A model generated the notes under the pieces. That model saw only the letters and a program-made list of their open reading frames with translations. It was not told where the DNA came from and ran no database searches. The position numbers and the translations under genes are program-made. A DNA stretch of 64,000 nt from Auxenochlorella pyrenoidosa (Eukaryota; Chlorophyta; Trebouxiophyceae; Chlorellales; Chlorellaceae): NCBI GenBank assembly GCA_001430745.1, contig KQ482066.1, forward strand, positions 549,110-613,109, in the 5' to 3' direction. This document shows positions 1 to 18,626 of this stretch, piece by piece. Numbering within the stretch: the first letter of the stretch is position 1; each line of letters starts with the position of its first letter.

Positions 1-217
1 GGCGGGGCAGCACAGTGCGCCTCTTGTGGGAGCAGAATGTGTGCCCATGGAGAAGCACGGGCACGCAACCATAACCGTGCATGCATGTTGTTTTCCTCAC
101 TCCAACTACCAGGGCTGCCACCTGTTGCGGTTGCGGCCAAGGCATGCCAGGGTGCGCAAGCTGGTTGAGAATAGTGCGAAAGCTGGCTGAGGGCAGTCTG
201 AGAGCAGAGCCACCCAC

Positions 218-1856
218 CACAGCACCACCGCTTGTTGGAGTATGCGTTGGCGGGGTAATTGCAAGGGCCTGCGGGCGGGCACGAAGTGCGTCGACGTCGG
301 ACATTGATGCATAATGCATGGATAATGTGCCGCCTGCATGCGTCACGGCAAGGCGCTGGGCCGCCCGCCTAGGCGGCCTGTGGCAGTGGAGCTGAGCACT
401 GCCGAGCACCAGAAAGTGTGTGAGTCTCTGCCCTGAGCGGCTCACAGGAATCAACGACGCGAACCAGCAGGGAGGTGGAGGTGTTGTAGCACACGCTGGT
501 GCGGTCAAACTTGGTGCCATACCTGCAGGCAGCATGCGTTGGAAGCTTGCCTTCACTTCCCATGAAGCAGGCCAGCGGTGGAAGCGGCAGGCGGCTGGCG
601 ACGCAGCAGTTGTGCACCCACATGCAGCGTTGCGAATTAGGAGCTGCCTGCGTGGCGCGCGGCGCCATTGCTGCCCAGCGACCTGCAAGGTGCATGCCGC
701 GGCCACATGTGCCCAGCGGCTGGCCGTGCGCTCACCCATCGTGCACCACAGCTGGGTTGCACTTCACCTCGTAGCAGCGGCCGCTGCAGGCGGATCCCAT
801 GCAGGGCAGGAAGGGATGCCGGCTGAGCCGAGGGCACTGCTGCCAGATGCGGACAACAGACTGGCCGCCTCGGATTCCTGCCAGGCCACATGCCCTCGGC
901 CATGCACAATCTTCCAGCAGCAGGCTGTGTGCCCACCAGGATCCGTAGAATCCGGGGAACTTGTCTGAGAGCGCCACCACATCCCAGCCCTGCAACAAGA
1001 GTGGGTTGGCGCGGTATTGAGCCATGCTTGCTGTAAGCTCATCCCCCCACATGCCAGGCGTTCCATGTCCTGACGCCGGCAGCATCACTGCCGCCAGTGG
1101 CACCACTGCACCCACCGCGGGCTGGTCCTGGGAGACGTAACTGCAGGGCAAATGGATACACCAGGCAGGCTCTGTCACCGGAGCCTGAAGCTGCAGAATG
1201 CAGGTGCCGGCAAGGACACGGACAGTGGCAAGGGTGCTTCCTCTGACTCCCTCTGCTTTGCTGCTGCGCCCTGCCCGGCAGCTCACCCGAACCCGCAGTT
1301 GCCCTTGTGAATGCTCCACCTGAGGTGGAGGTAGCCAATGGTGTGTACGAGGATAAGTAGCTTGCGGAGTTTGCGCATGCGGCAGGCTTGCCAGGCGGTG
1401 TGGCAACATGCCAGGAGCGCCGCACTCCTGTCCGGCACCACGGCACACGTGTGTCTTGGCTGCATGAGCACCTTGCTGAATCATGCCAGCCTGCTGATGC
1501 CAGCCTGCTGCCCGGCAAACCCTGCACAGCCCCGCCTTCAAACTCACGCATTATTTCCATAGTAGGTGGCCCGTCCATCATGCCACTGGTTGTCATATTG
1601 GCCCGCTGCCCGGCCACAGATCGCCAGCAGCAGTGCGAGCACTGCGGCCTACATGTAGCGGCGGGCAGGGCGGCGCGGCTGCAGAGGCGGCGATGCCGGC
1701 GGAAGCGGCCTGGCTGCGGCTTGGCGCTGGCAAGACGCACTGCTTGCCTTATGCTGTAAGCTGATCAGTTCATGAACGCATGTCAATGCAGCCCTGCCTG
1801 CAGGCTGCCAAGTGCAGTGCACTCACCAGGCCACCAGACGCTCGTGCCAGCGCCAT
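218..1856 (-). CDS. Expansin, secreted (3' end beyond window)
   Basis: Secreted wall-loosening protein of the expansin family; acts non-enzymatically on polysaccharide contacts in plants (family knowledge). My exons on the minus strand: 1856-1827, 1648-1548, 1319-1287, 1026-937, 783-736, 522-446, 268-218. The spliced protein opens with MALARASGGL followed by a hydrophobic signal peptide ending near residue 25. The expansin core follows: DGRATYYG, AWSIHKGNCGFG, GWDVVALSDKFPGFYG, SCGRCYEVKC, DRTSVCY, RVVDSCPC and a final SNKRWCCG. All exon junctions keep frame. The acceptor at 1026 is the least certain; it was chosen because it restores the expansin frame. The HFD-type motif and the second (grass-pollen-allergen-like) domain are not in the window, so the gene continues past base 1. 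It is divergent from the Pus1 gene. The family call is strong; substrate and sub-family are unknown. Confidence 0.85.
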
Positions 1857-2676
1857 TGCGGACCGGCGGTAGGGAGCGCCGATTCAGCGCTATGAGCTAG
1901 CACACAATGGCACAGGTGGGGTCTGCTTCTCGCCCGGCGACTTTTGACTTGCCTGTCGACCCTCGTCTCGCTGCTGGCGGCCAGAAGAGCAGCGACAACA
2001 CTGAAATGGGACGAAGAGCGAATAAATCAGTCCAGGTGACAGTTGTCAGAAATGGACAGGCCCGCTCCTCAAGGTGTTGTGCTGCCCTGCTGGCGGCAAT
2101 CGCTGTGCCGATCGCTCTGCCGATCAAGTTGCATGTGCTGCATCGCTGGACAGGCTGGTTGATTTTACGCTGTCTTCACAGCTCATGTTAACAAAAGTCT
2201 ATGCTGTGCACGCAACTGCATCCTCCGTGCCACTGTGCAGCAGTGCAGGCAAGAGCGAGTCGTCATTTGAGCACTCTCCAGGGGCGAGCCCTGCTCGGTG
2301 CCCAACCAACCTGCCTCCAATATGCATCCTCTGCCAGTCAGCTCAGGAAGATGTGCAATCTAACCTGGCCCAGCGATGCCACAATGGCACCCAACAAGCT
2401 GCTCGCGCCGAACCGTGCATGCGCCAGGTTTTTGTGCTGCTCCCGCTGCCACCCGCTATCCGTGCCTCTGACTCAACCGATGATGAATTTCTTGAGCCGT
2501 TTGCCTCCCGTTGGTTCTGGGCAATCAGCTACAACACACACCAGCAAGGCTTCCTGCAGCCCAGGAACAGCCTGCATCAAGCTTGGGCGCCAGCGCTCCC
2601 GCCACAGCGGCAGCAGTATCTTGGCCGCCATCGGACCAGCTCTGCGCTTCACTCGTTGTTTATTGATTGGATCAAC
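1857..2676. other. Divergent intergenic region
   Basis: 820 bases between the expansin start (minus) and the chosen Pus1 start (plus). Short open frames cross it but none shows a recognisable domain. It probably holds both 5' UTRs and promoters; I see no clear TATA box. Confidence 0.5.
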
Positions 2677-5600
2677 ATGCAGGAAGGGGAACAGCCTGCT
2701 CCCGTCGTGCCGGAAGGCCCTGCCGAGCAGGAGGCAGCGGGGGAGGGCGGGCAGCAGGGGCCCAAGGCCGGCAAGAAGCGCAAGGTATGCACGGCACTGT
2801 GGTGGTCGTTGCAGGGCTGGGAGTCAGTGCGCAAACATGCATGTTGGCAGGTTTCTTTTCGTTCGGCGAGAGCGGCGCGCTCTGCAACTCTTGGCACGAC
2901 ACCAGGTGGATCTCTTGCGGTATTATATGCGCGCTGCAAGCGCCCCGGCACCTGCCAGTGGCTTGCGTCCCGCCTGCCGCCGCCGCTGCTCGCCAGCGTT
3001 CTCCATACCACAACTGCTGACTCCACGTCTGCTGCCCCTGGCAGGTGGCAATGTACCTGGCCTACGTGGGCCACGGCTTTCAGGGCATGCAGCGCAACCC
3101 CGGGGCCCGCACCATCGAGGACGAGCTGTTCCGCGCGCTGCACCAGGCGGGGGCCATCTCGGACGCAAATGCCGACGAAAACGGCTTCATCAAGGCGAGG
3201 CTGCGCACCATGATGCTGTGCCGCAGCTTGGCACCAGCAGGGGCAGCTGCGCAGGCCGGTTTGGTATTCAGTGTGTAGCCGATTGAGCTCTGATCGGGCC
3301 TGGCGCAGAACCTGGGTGCTGTGCTCGATCGCCTCTCCTCCTGCCCTCCCTGCGGTGCTGCAGATCCACTGGATGCGCGCGGCCCGCACCGACAAGGGCG
3401 TGAGCGCGGTGGGCCAGGTGGTCAGCTTCAAGATGGTGATGGAGCCGGAGGGCATGCTGGAGCGCATCAACGCCAACCTGCCCAGCCAGGTGGGGCAGCG
3501 GGGGTGGAGTGTGTGGGTGGGTGGTGGGTGGGTGGGTGGGTGGGTGGGTTGGGGGGGGGGGGGGGCGGGGCTTCCTGGTGGATCGCCTCGCGTTGCCGCC
3601 ACGCAGCCTTGGGGAGCCCAAAAAACGCAGCAGTCCGCAAGAATACAACATGATCAGCGAGGCGTCCAAAGCTGAATGCACCTGCCGCCGCGGGGGTGAC
3701 AGAAAGGGGCAGCTGCATGCCCGATTGTCCTCGGTCCCTGCGGCAACGTTCGTCTGCCATCTGCCTGCCGCCCCGCAGATCCGGGTGTTTGGCTATAGCC
3801 GCGCAACCAACGGCTTTGACTCGCGCAAGCACTGCGACAAGCGGCGGTACGAGTATATCCTGCCAGAGTGGGCGTTTGATCCGCGGAGGGGCCAGGGCCG
3901 CGCCGCCGCGGTGCGGGAAGCCAGCGCGGCGGCGGCGGCCGAGGGCGCAGCGGCACCGGCGGCAGGCGATGGCGCGGCAACGGATGCGCAGGGCAGCGCG
4001 GAGCAGCGGGCAGAGGCAAGTGAGCAACAAACGAGCGCGCCAGCAGCGGCAGCACAGCAGGCACAGGCGGGCACGGCATCCGCCGCACCAGGGGATGCTG
4101 CAGCTGCTGGCGAGGGCGCAGAACCCACAGCAGCAGCAGCGGACGACGCAGGTGCAGCAGCAGCATTAGGGGCGGCGGGCGGAGGGGGGCCGAGCAGCAC
4201 ACAGGCTACCGAGGCCGGCTCCGGCGACGGCTCTGCGGGCGAAGATGCCGCCGCTCTGGCAGGCGCAGCGGCAGTGCTGGGAATCACTGCGGGCGGCGCC
4301 TTTGTGTTTGATGACGCCTGCACTGAGCGGCTCACACAGATCCTGTCCATTGTGAGTCCGGCGCCCTTGTGTTCTGCGCCTCAGCCTCGGGGGGTTGCGA
4401 GGGGCTGCAGGCATGCGGGCGGCACCGCTACCTGCCGTTCACCCTGCACACGGCCTGCAAGGCTGCGCTGTTGCGCCTGTGGCAGGTCCAGCTGCCAATG
4501 GCGGCCCTTCCGCATCGTTCGCGCACACTGCACCCTGCGCAGCCGCACACCATACGCGCACGCCTCCGTTCGGCTAAGCACGCCATTGACGCGTCCCTTC
4601 ATTCCATGCGCGCCCCGGTGCGCAGTACGAGGGCACCCACAACTTCCACAACTTCACCGTGCGCAAGCCCGCCAGTGCCCCCGACGTCAAGCGCTACATC
4701 CTGTCCTTCAGGTGCGGCCCGGCTGGGCGCTGCTCCCTGCGCAGCGCCGGCGGTGGTGGTGGCGCTCCGCACCTGCTTCAGGGCTTGCCACACCTGTGGG
4801 GACGCAGCGCGTGCCGCGCCCCTGCTTGACAGTCCCACTGGCCGCCCCCCGGCGCCGCCCTGCAGGTGCAAGGGCGTGTTTGAGATTGGCGGCGAGCGCT
4901 GGGTGAAGATGGTGGTGGTGGGCCAGAGCTTCATGCTGCACCAGATCCGCAAGATGGCGAGTCGCCAAGGGTTGGGAGGCTGGCAGGGCTGCTCGCATTG
5001 GCAGTGCGGCAGGCAGGAGGCGAGGAGGGCTGCTCGCATGGTCCGGGCAGAGGCATGTGCCGTCCACATGATGGCAAGACTCCTTCACAGCGGCACCTCA
5101 GGTTTAGACAGTTATAAGCCCACGTGTGGTGCACCGCACGCCGCAACATTATGAGAGCCTGCTTTGCGGCTGCCTCCCTTCACGCCTGCAGGTGGGCATG
5201 GCCGTGGCCGTGATGCGGGGGACCGCATCCGAGGAGTGCATGCGGCTGGCGCTGAAGACCAGCGCAGGTGGGGCGAGGCGCCGGCAGGAGCAGCGCCGCG
5301 CGCCATGACAGCCCCTGGGGCTGCCAGGAGCAGCGCCGCGCGCCATGACAGCCCCTGGGGCTGCCCGCTTGCTTTGTCCGGTGGCGCAGCCGCCTGCCCT
5401 GCATGCCTTGCGTGTGTCTCCACTCTTCCCTTCCCGCCCAGCGTCTGCAGACCTGAACACCCCCATGGCCCCTGAGCTGGGCCTCTTCCTGGACGAATGC
5501 TTCTTCGACGCGTACAACAAGCAGTGGGGCGAGATGCACAGCGTGCTGAAGCTGAGCGACTACCAGGCCGAGGTGGATGCCTTCAAGGTGGGGGGGCTTC

Positions 5601-6402
5601 TCAGCTGGGCGGGCGCAGGCATCTGTGCAGGGGGGAGGCCGCATGCGTGGGCTTGCCTTGCGGTGTCGTCGCTACAACCCGTGCAGGCGCTTGCGGCGCA
5701 GTGCACTGCCTGCTCCGCCGAGGTGCGAGCACAGGGTGACGGAGCACAAGCGCTGGCTGCGCTGTACTGCCAACGCGACTTGCTCCGGCCCTGCCTTCCT
5801 CCCGCAGGCGCAGCACCTGTACCCACACATTGCTGCCCGGGACGCCGAGGACGGCGTGAACGAGGTGTGGCTCAGGACGCTCAACGAGGCCAACTACCGC
5901 TTCAGGTGGGCGGCTGGCTGCGCCACGCTTTCTGGATGGCGGGAAGAGAGCGCCGGGTAGACGTGCCTGCAAGCCTCGTGGCTGCAGCCAACTCGTAAAT
6001 CTGCGCGACGTGACGGTGAGCAAGGCTGCATGATTCATTGCTGCCTCTGGTATCTGGCAGCCTTGGTGAGCTGCATTACGCGCACGCCCCCCTGCACCTG
6101 CCTGCAGGCAGTGGGAGCAGCAGGTCGAGGTGATCCGGCAGGGTGGCGGCCGCCGGCCCGCGGCCCCAAAGGGCGCCGGCGCGGCAGCGCTCATCGGCGG
6201 CATGGAGAGCTACGGGCAGGACGACCACAAGCGGCGGCACAGCGGCGGCGGGCGCGGCGGGCGAGGCCAGCCGCCCGCCAAGAAGGCGCGCGGCGACTTT
6301 GGCGGCCGGCGCGGGCGCATCGAGCAGCGCGTCGCCACCGCGGCAGCGGGGGTGGGTGCTGGCCAGGAAGCCGCCATGGCTGCTGGAGATTACAGCGACT
6401 GA
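2677..6402 (+). CDS. PUS1: tRNA pseudouridine synthase, Pus1/TruA family
   Basis: Isomerises uridine to pseudouridine in tRNA (and other RNAs for Pus1), usually in nucleus or mitochondria. Ten exons: 2677-2784, 3045-3194, 3364-3489, 3779-4351, 4626-4711, 4866-4956, 5192-5267, 5451-5587, 5808-5905, 6108-6402; about 579 residues. Motifs in order: AYVGHGFQGMQRN, the catalytic loop RAARTDKGVSA (Asp is the catalytic residue), KRYEYILPEWAF, YEGTHNFHNFT, then VVGQSFMLHQIRKM. The tail is basic and Gly/Arg-rich, with KKARGDFGGRRGR. Two introns use GC donors (at 3195 and 4957); both are fixed by frame and by family continuity. Exon 4 carries a long Ala-rich, low-complexity insert inside the synthase domain, absent from usual Pus1 proteins. 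The start at 2677 is the first ATG giving a lysine-rich N-terminus; the frame is open further upstream. Confidence 0.9.
3513..3570 (+). repeat. GGGT repeats and a 15-G run in an intron
   Basis: Intron 3 of the Pus1 gene opens with repeated GGGT units followed by an uninterrupted run of 15 G at 3551-3565. It is low-complexity and could form a G-quadruplex in DNA or pre-mRNA (inference). Confidence 0.8.
5285..5364 (+). repeat. Tandem duplication, two copies of 40 bp
   Basis: Bases 5285-5324 are repeated exactly at 5325-5364 inside intron 7 of the Pus1 gene. Perfect identity suggests a recent duplication; it does not touch an exon. Confidence 0.95.
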
Positions 6403-6956
6403 CTAGGCTTCTGCGCTTCTGACAGCGTCACCTGCTTCACTTCCTTGACTGTGTGAGCAATGAGAGGCATTGGCTTTACAAGAGTACCCAGAGAGTTCAG
6501 ATCAGCGCAAGAGAATTGTGTGGCAGGTGGTTGTGAGTACAAATCGGTGCAGAACAAGAGGGCCCAGGCATGGAAGCAGGGCCTGAAGGAGGTCTGGAGG
6601 GCGCCAGGGACAGGACAGGATGATGGGAGACGAAGGGGTGGCGGATGGAAATGGACACACGAGCCGATGAATGGGCGACAAGAACAGTGCAGCGAGGAAA
6701 AGCAATAACGAGGCAGAGCTGCCTACAGCCGAGAATCTCCGTGCGCAAGCGCCGCAGGCAGCAGCGGCCCCCCTCTGTGCATGTAAGTCCCTCAGACCAA
6801 GACTGCAGTCCTTTTGGACTCAAGAACACGCCCAGGCCAGCGGCACGTCGGACTTGGTACAAAGCGGCGGCGCCGCCCAGGGGCCCAGGGCTGCGCGCCG
6901 AGCGCCTGCCGCTACGGCGCCGCCCCCCCCTGCAGCGCGCCCCGCCAGGGCGGCGG

Positions 6957-14916
<7,960 letters not shown>

Positions 14917-15075
14917 CCTCGACTGCTATCTCCCTTGTCTGCTGCGCTACCAGTGCTCACAGATAGAAGCACTGACTTGATCGGTGATCCCTGGGGGCCT
15001 TGAATTGCTCGTTGGCACGCGGCCAGCATGGCGCCCCGCTGGCCATACGCTTCTCTTTCCCTCCAGCTCCCACTG

Positions 15076-15080
15076 TTACA
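15076..15080 (-). terminator. Probable poly(A) signal TGTAA for RPF2
   Basis: TTACA on the plus strand, i.e. TGTAA on the minus strand, 80 nt after the RPF2 stop. TGTAA is the usual chlorophyte signal. Confidence 0.5.
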
Positions 15081-15159
15081 TGACCCTCTGGAAGACGGCT
15101 CACATGACCAAGCGACGCAGAAAGGCCAACAGACTCATACGGCAAGAACCCCAGGGGCT

Positions 15160-17521
15160 TCAGTCGCTCTCGCCCCCGCCGCTGGCACCCGCCCCTCCCT
15201 CCTCTGTCCGCTGCTTTTTCGCCGCTGCCGCCTCCGCCGCAGCCACCCGCCGCTCGCGCTTGACCCCCTTGGGCTTGGCCAGCGCCATCTTGTCCACCTC
15301 CTGCTTGGGCATGTAGATGCGGCCCACTTTGCCCTCCAGCACGTCGCTGCCCACGTTCTTTTGCTGCAAGGGAAACAGGCGCCGGGGGCGGGACGCACAG
15401 CAGAGTCGGCACAGCTGCGGGGGAGAGCACCAGTAAACCTATAGCACAGGAACATGCAATGAGCCCACCATAGATGGCATCAGTGCGCATGCGCGCGCGT
15501 GCGGCAGTCGCACGCAACGAGACGGCAACGCCAGCAGGCTGGGCGGCAGGCCCACCGCCTGCCGCGCGCCGCGCGCCATGCCTGCCCAGCAGGGGGTCAC
15601 GGCCCTGGCGCACAGCAGCCAGGGCGCAGCACCCACCTTCTTCTTGTCCAGCTTGGGCTGCCTGCACGCCTCCTTCTCCAGGTCGGGCGGCGGCTGCCTG
15701 CTGCGCCGCACCTCCAGGTCCAGGCTGGGCCCCATCTCTGTCAGCTCCATGCGCGGCACGCGCGTGCCTGCGGTGTGCGGGCCCAGACGCAGAGGCAGCA
15801 GGCTGTTCGCCACAAGCCACGAACACAACGATGCATGACAGGCTGAGGAGACAGGCGGGTGCCAGGTCGCAATGCCGGCGCAGCAGCTGCCCGGCACAGA
15901 TGCGCTGCGGAGCACAGCACAGCCTGCCAGCCGCAGGCAGGCACCCCTGCGCCCCCGGCTCCAGCTGCCGCCCTGTGCACGCACCGCTCTTCTTGTACCG
16001 CACGCTGTACTGCCGCAGCAGCACCCGCTTGGTCTGCGGGTGCTGCGTCACAAACAACACGCGGTCCAGGCCCGCCAGGTTGATGGTGTCCACCTGCGGG
16101 CACGCCAGCAAGCGCGGCAGCGTGACTGCCATCCGCATGCAAGGCAGAGCAGGGCGGGGCCCCGCCCAGCACACGCAGCGGCAGCAAGCATGCAAGGCGA
16201 GCGCATCGGGAGGGGCAGGCCCTGTCTGGACATGGCACAGATATCGACAGCATCCTGCCTGCTCGGATGTGCCCGCCGGCCCTGCTGTCCAGCCTCACCT
16301 GGCGGCCGCGGAAGTAGTCTAGTAGGAGGCTCTTCACCTGCCGCATTGCTGGATCTGTCTCAAACACGTCACCCACAAACACAAATGAGGGCTGCAGCAA
16401 GGGGTGCCAGTGGGAGCGGTGTTGGACAGACTCAGGGCACAATTGAGCACTTGTCCTGACGCACAGACAGCCGGAGCTGCAGGTGCGCAACTGCTGGACA
16501 ACAGAGCATGGCATCGGTCAGACGCACAAACGAACCCCATGAGTTGCACTGTGCACTGGGTGTGCTGCCACGCGCCAGCACAGCGCAGCTGGCTGGACAG
16601 GCCCCCGCGGCTCGCGGCCACCCGCCCACCTTGTTGCCCAGCTGCGCCTGCGCCGCGCCGCCGCCAAACGACTGCACGCTGCGGTAGCCCGCCACCCCAA
16701 ACTCCACCATGTCGTACAGGCGGAAGTCAAACAGCCGGCCCAGCACCAGGTTGTGCGGCCGCTTCTTCTGGTGGCTGCCCAGCGCAAACAGCGAGCAGTT
16801 GTTGCGCGCGCAGTGCATCTCCATGGCCGCCTCGCCGCCCGCCTCAAAGGGCCGCATGTCGGCGTTGTGGCGGCTGAACCTGAGCGCGTCAGTCTGCAGT
16901 GCGGGCAGGGGCGGGTGGCGCAGCAAAGGAGGCGAGTCGTGGAGGCAGCCTGGCCCAGCACGACAGGCACCCCAGGGTCGCTTTGCTCTGGCCCCGCCTG
17001 CCGCTTAGCTCTGCGACTATACACACGTGAGTGGGGCATCCCCTGTCCCGGCCGCGACTTCTTCGCATTCCCTGCCCAGACGCCCACCCATGAGCGCACC
17101 CCCTTGAGCTTTTGCAGGTCGGTCAGCACATCCTTGACCACCTGGCTCGTCTTGTTGCCAAATGCCAGCAATGCACGCTTGGGATCCTCCACCTGCGGCG
17201 AGCCGGAGCAGCGGGCATGTAGAATTGCCATCAGTCAGTGCATGCGGAGCAAGACGCAATGGAGAGTGAGCGCAGCCATCAAGGGTGGAGGCCTGGCCGT
17301 CGGTGCCGCCAGTGCTGCCGCCGCCGCCTGTGCCGCCAGCATGCATGCATTGCTCCGCTGCAAGCATCGGAGTTGTTCTACAGTCTTGTCACTGCAGAAC
17401 ACCAGCCTGGCCGCAAGAAGCGCTGCACAGCGCGCACCAGCTTTGGAGCCCGCTTCTCCAGTGCCCGCTTGCCCGCTTTCGTGCGGGGCTTGATGAGCTT
17501 CGTTTGCGGTTGTTCTGACAT
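15160..17521 (-). CDS. RPF2: Ribosome production factor 2 homologue, Brix domain
   Basis: RPF2 works with RRS1 to recruit the 5S RNP (5S rRNA, uL18, uL5) to the pre-60S particle in the nucleolus (family knowledge). Seven exons: 17521-17438, 17192-17100, 16893-16630, 16391-16299, 16093-15985, 15767-15637, 15363-15160; 325 residues, the usual family size. Visible family motifs are KRALEKRAPKL, FGNKTSQVVKDVLTDLQKLK, RFSRHNADMRPFE, GSHQKKRPHNLVLGRLFDF, then VFVGDVFE with SLLLDYFRGRQ, and PRMELTEMGPSLDLEVRR, the signature end of the Brix domain. The C-terminus is Lys/Ala-rich (MALAKPKGVKRERRVAAAE), typical of nucleolar proteins. All introns are GT-AG and all junctions keep frame. It lies head-to-tail upstream of the LACS gene. 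Confidence 0.93.
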
Positions 17522-18626
17522 AACGCCTCCGTCGCCGCCCCTGCTGAAACCTGCACAAGGCGTGAAGTCTTTGCTCCGTATCCTGCGTGTGGCGTCCGCG
17601 CTTCCAAGACGGGAAACAATTCCTTTCACTGCAGACAAATGGCGGCCTGACTTGATGAGACCCGAGACCGGTGCAAGGTGGCGGCGGCAGCGGCGCTTGC
17701 TGGGCGCAGCAGGCATTACGTCTCAAGCAGCCTTCAGCTTGCCATCTTCGTTCATCCCTCAAGCTGCACACACTGCAGTCGCTGCAACTTGTCATGTCTG
17801 ACATTGTGTACAGCCAACAAAACTATTCAACATGCACGACTGTACATGTCGCAGGGGTCGTTGCACACAGCACCAGTTGTTGGCACAGGGCATTGCTGGC
17901 GGGCATGCAGTTTTGGGCTTGGCTAATACACTCGCACAAAAATGCTTATTATATAAGGGCTGGCACAGTTGGGTCACCCACTCCACCTGTACTGTTTTCC
18001 GCTCCCACAATTGTTCCATCGCCCCGCTTCTTTTCCATCAAATGTCTGTGCATGTCCTTGCTTGGGTTTTCAACGTCATCGGCACAAGTGTTGGGGGTGT
18101 GTTCGCAGAAGCAAGAGACGGAGCAAAGTGGGCAAAGAATCAAAGGCGTGGGACTGTGATATGGGGGTGAGGCAGGGAAATCGCATGAGGGGCGTTCGTG
18201 CAAAAATGTGTGCGGAGTTCAAGAGGGGGGAGAGAGATTTGGTGTGGTGGAGGGCTGGAGACGTGCCCTACATGTGTGTTGGCGACGAGCAGCGAAAAAC
18301 GGAGCCTTAAGGAGATACGGGGAGAGAGTGGGAGGACGGATGCACGGAAACGCCCAAGATTAGGGGCGCGCATTCAGGCGGTGCAGAAGGTGTATTCCAA
18401 GGTATGTGTGAAAATGTTGAGACAACGGCCGTGGAGTTCTCGCAGGGGGGCCGAAGGCGGGGACTCGCGGCGCTGGTGGGGAGGAGGGCAAGAGCACAAG
18501 CGGCCGCAGCAATTGCTGCTGCGCCGCACCACATCGCCTTGTCGCGCTCTCACCGCTTGTTGAGCGAATGGGGTAGGGTTGGAAAAGCATGCGCCCCTTG
18601 CGGGCGCGTGCGGCAGCATGCAGCGC
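17522..18626. other. Intergenic region, no gene seen
   Basis: About 1.1 kb between the RPF2 start and the stop of the next minus-strand gene. It is less GC-rich around 17800-18200 and contains an AT-rich ATTATATAAGG near 17947, but no gene lies downstream of it on the plus strand. Open frames here have no recognisable domain. Confidence 0.5.

Noticed and set aside
2074..3213. 379-codon open frame overlapping the Pus1 start
   Set aside because: It runs through intron 1 and upstream sequence; only its part from 2677 to 2784 is coding in the spliced model.
17945..17956. TATATAA-like box
   Set aside because: No plus-strand gene follows, and it is over 400 bp from the RPF2 start on the other strand.
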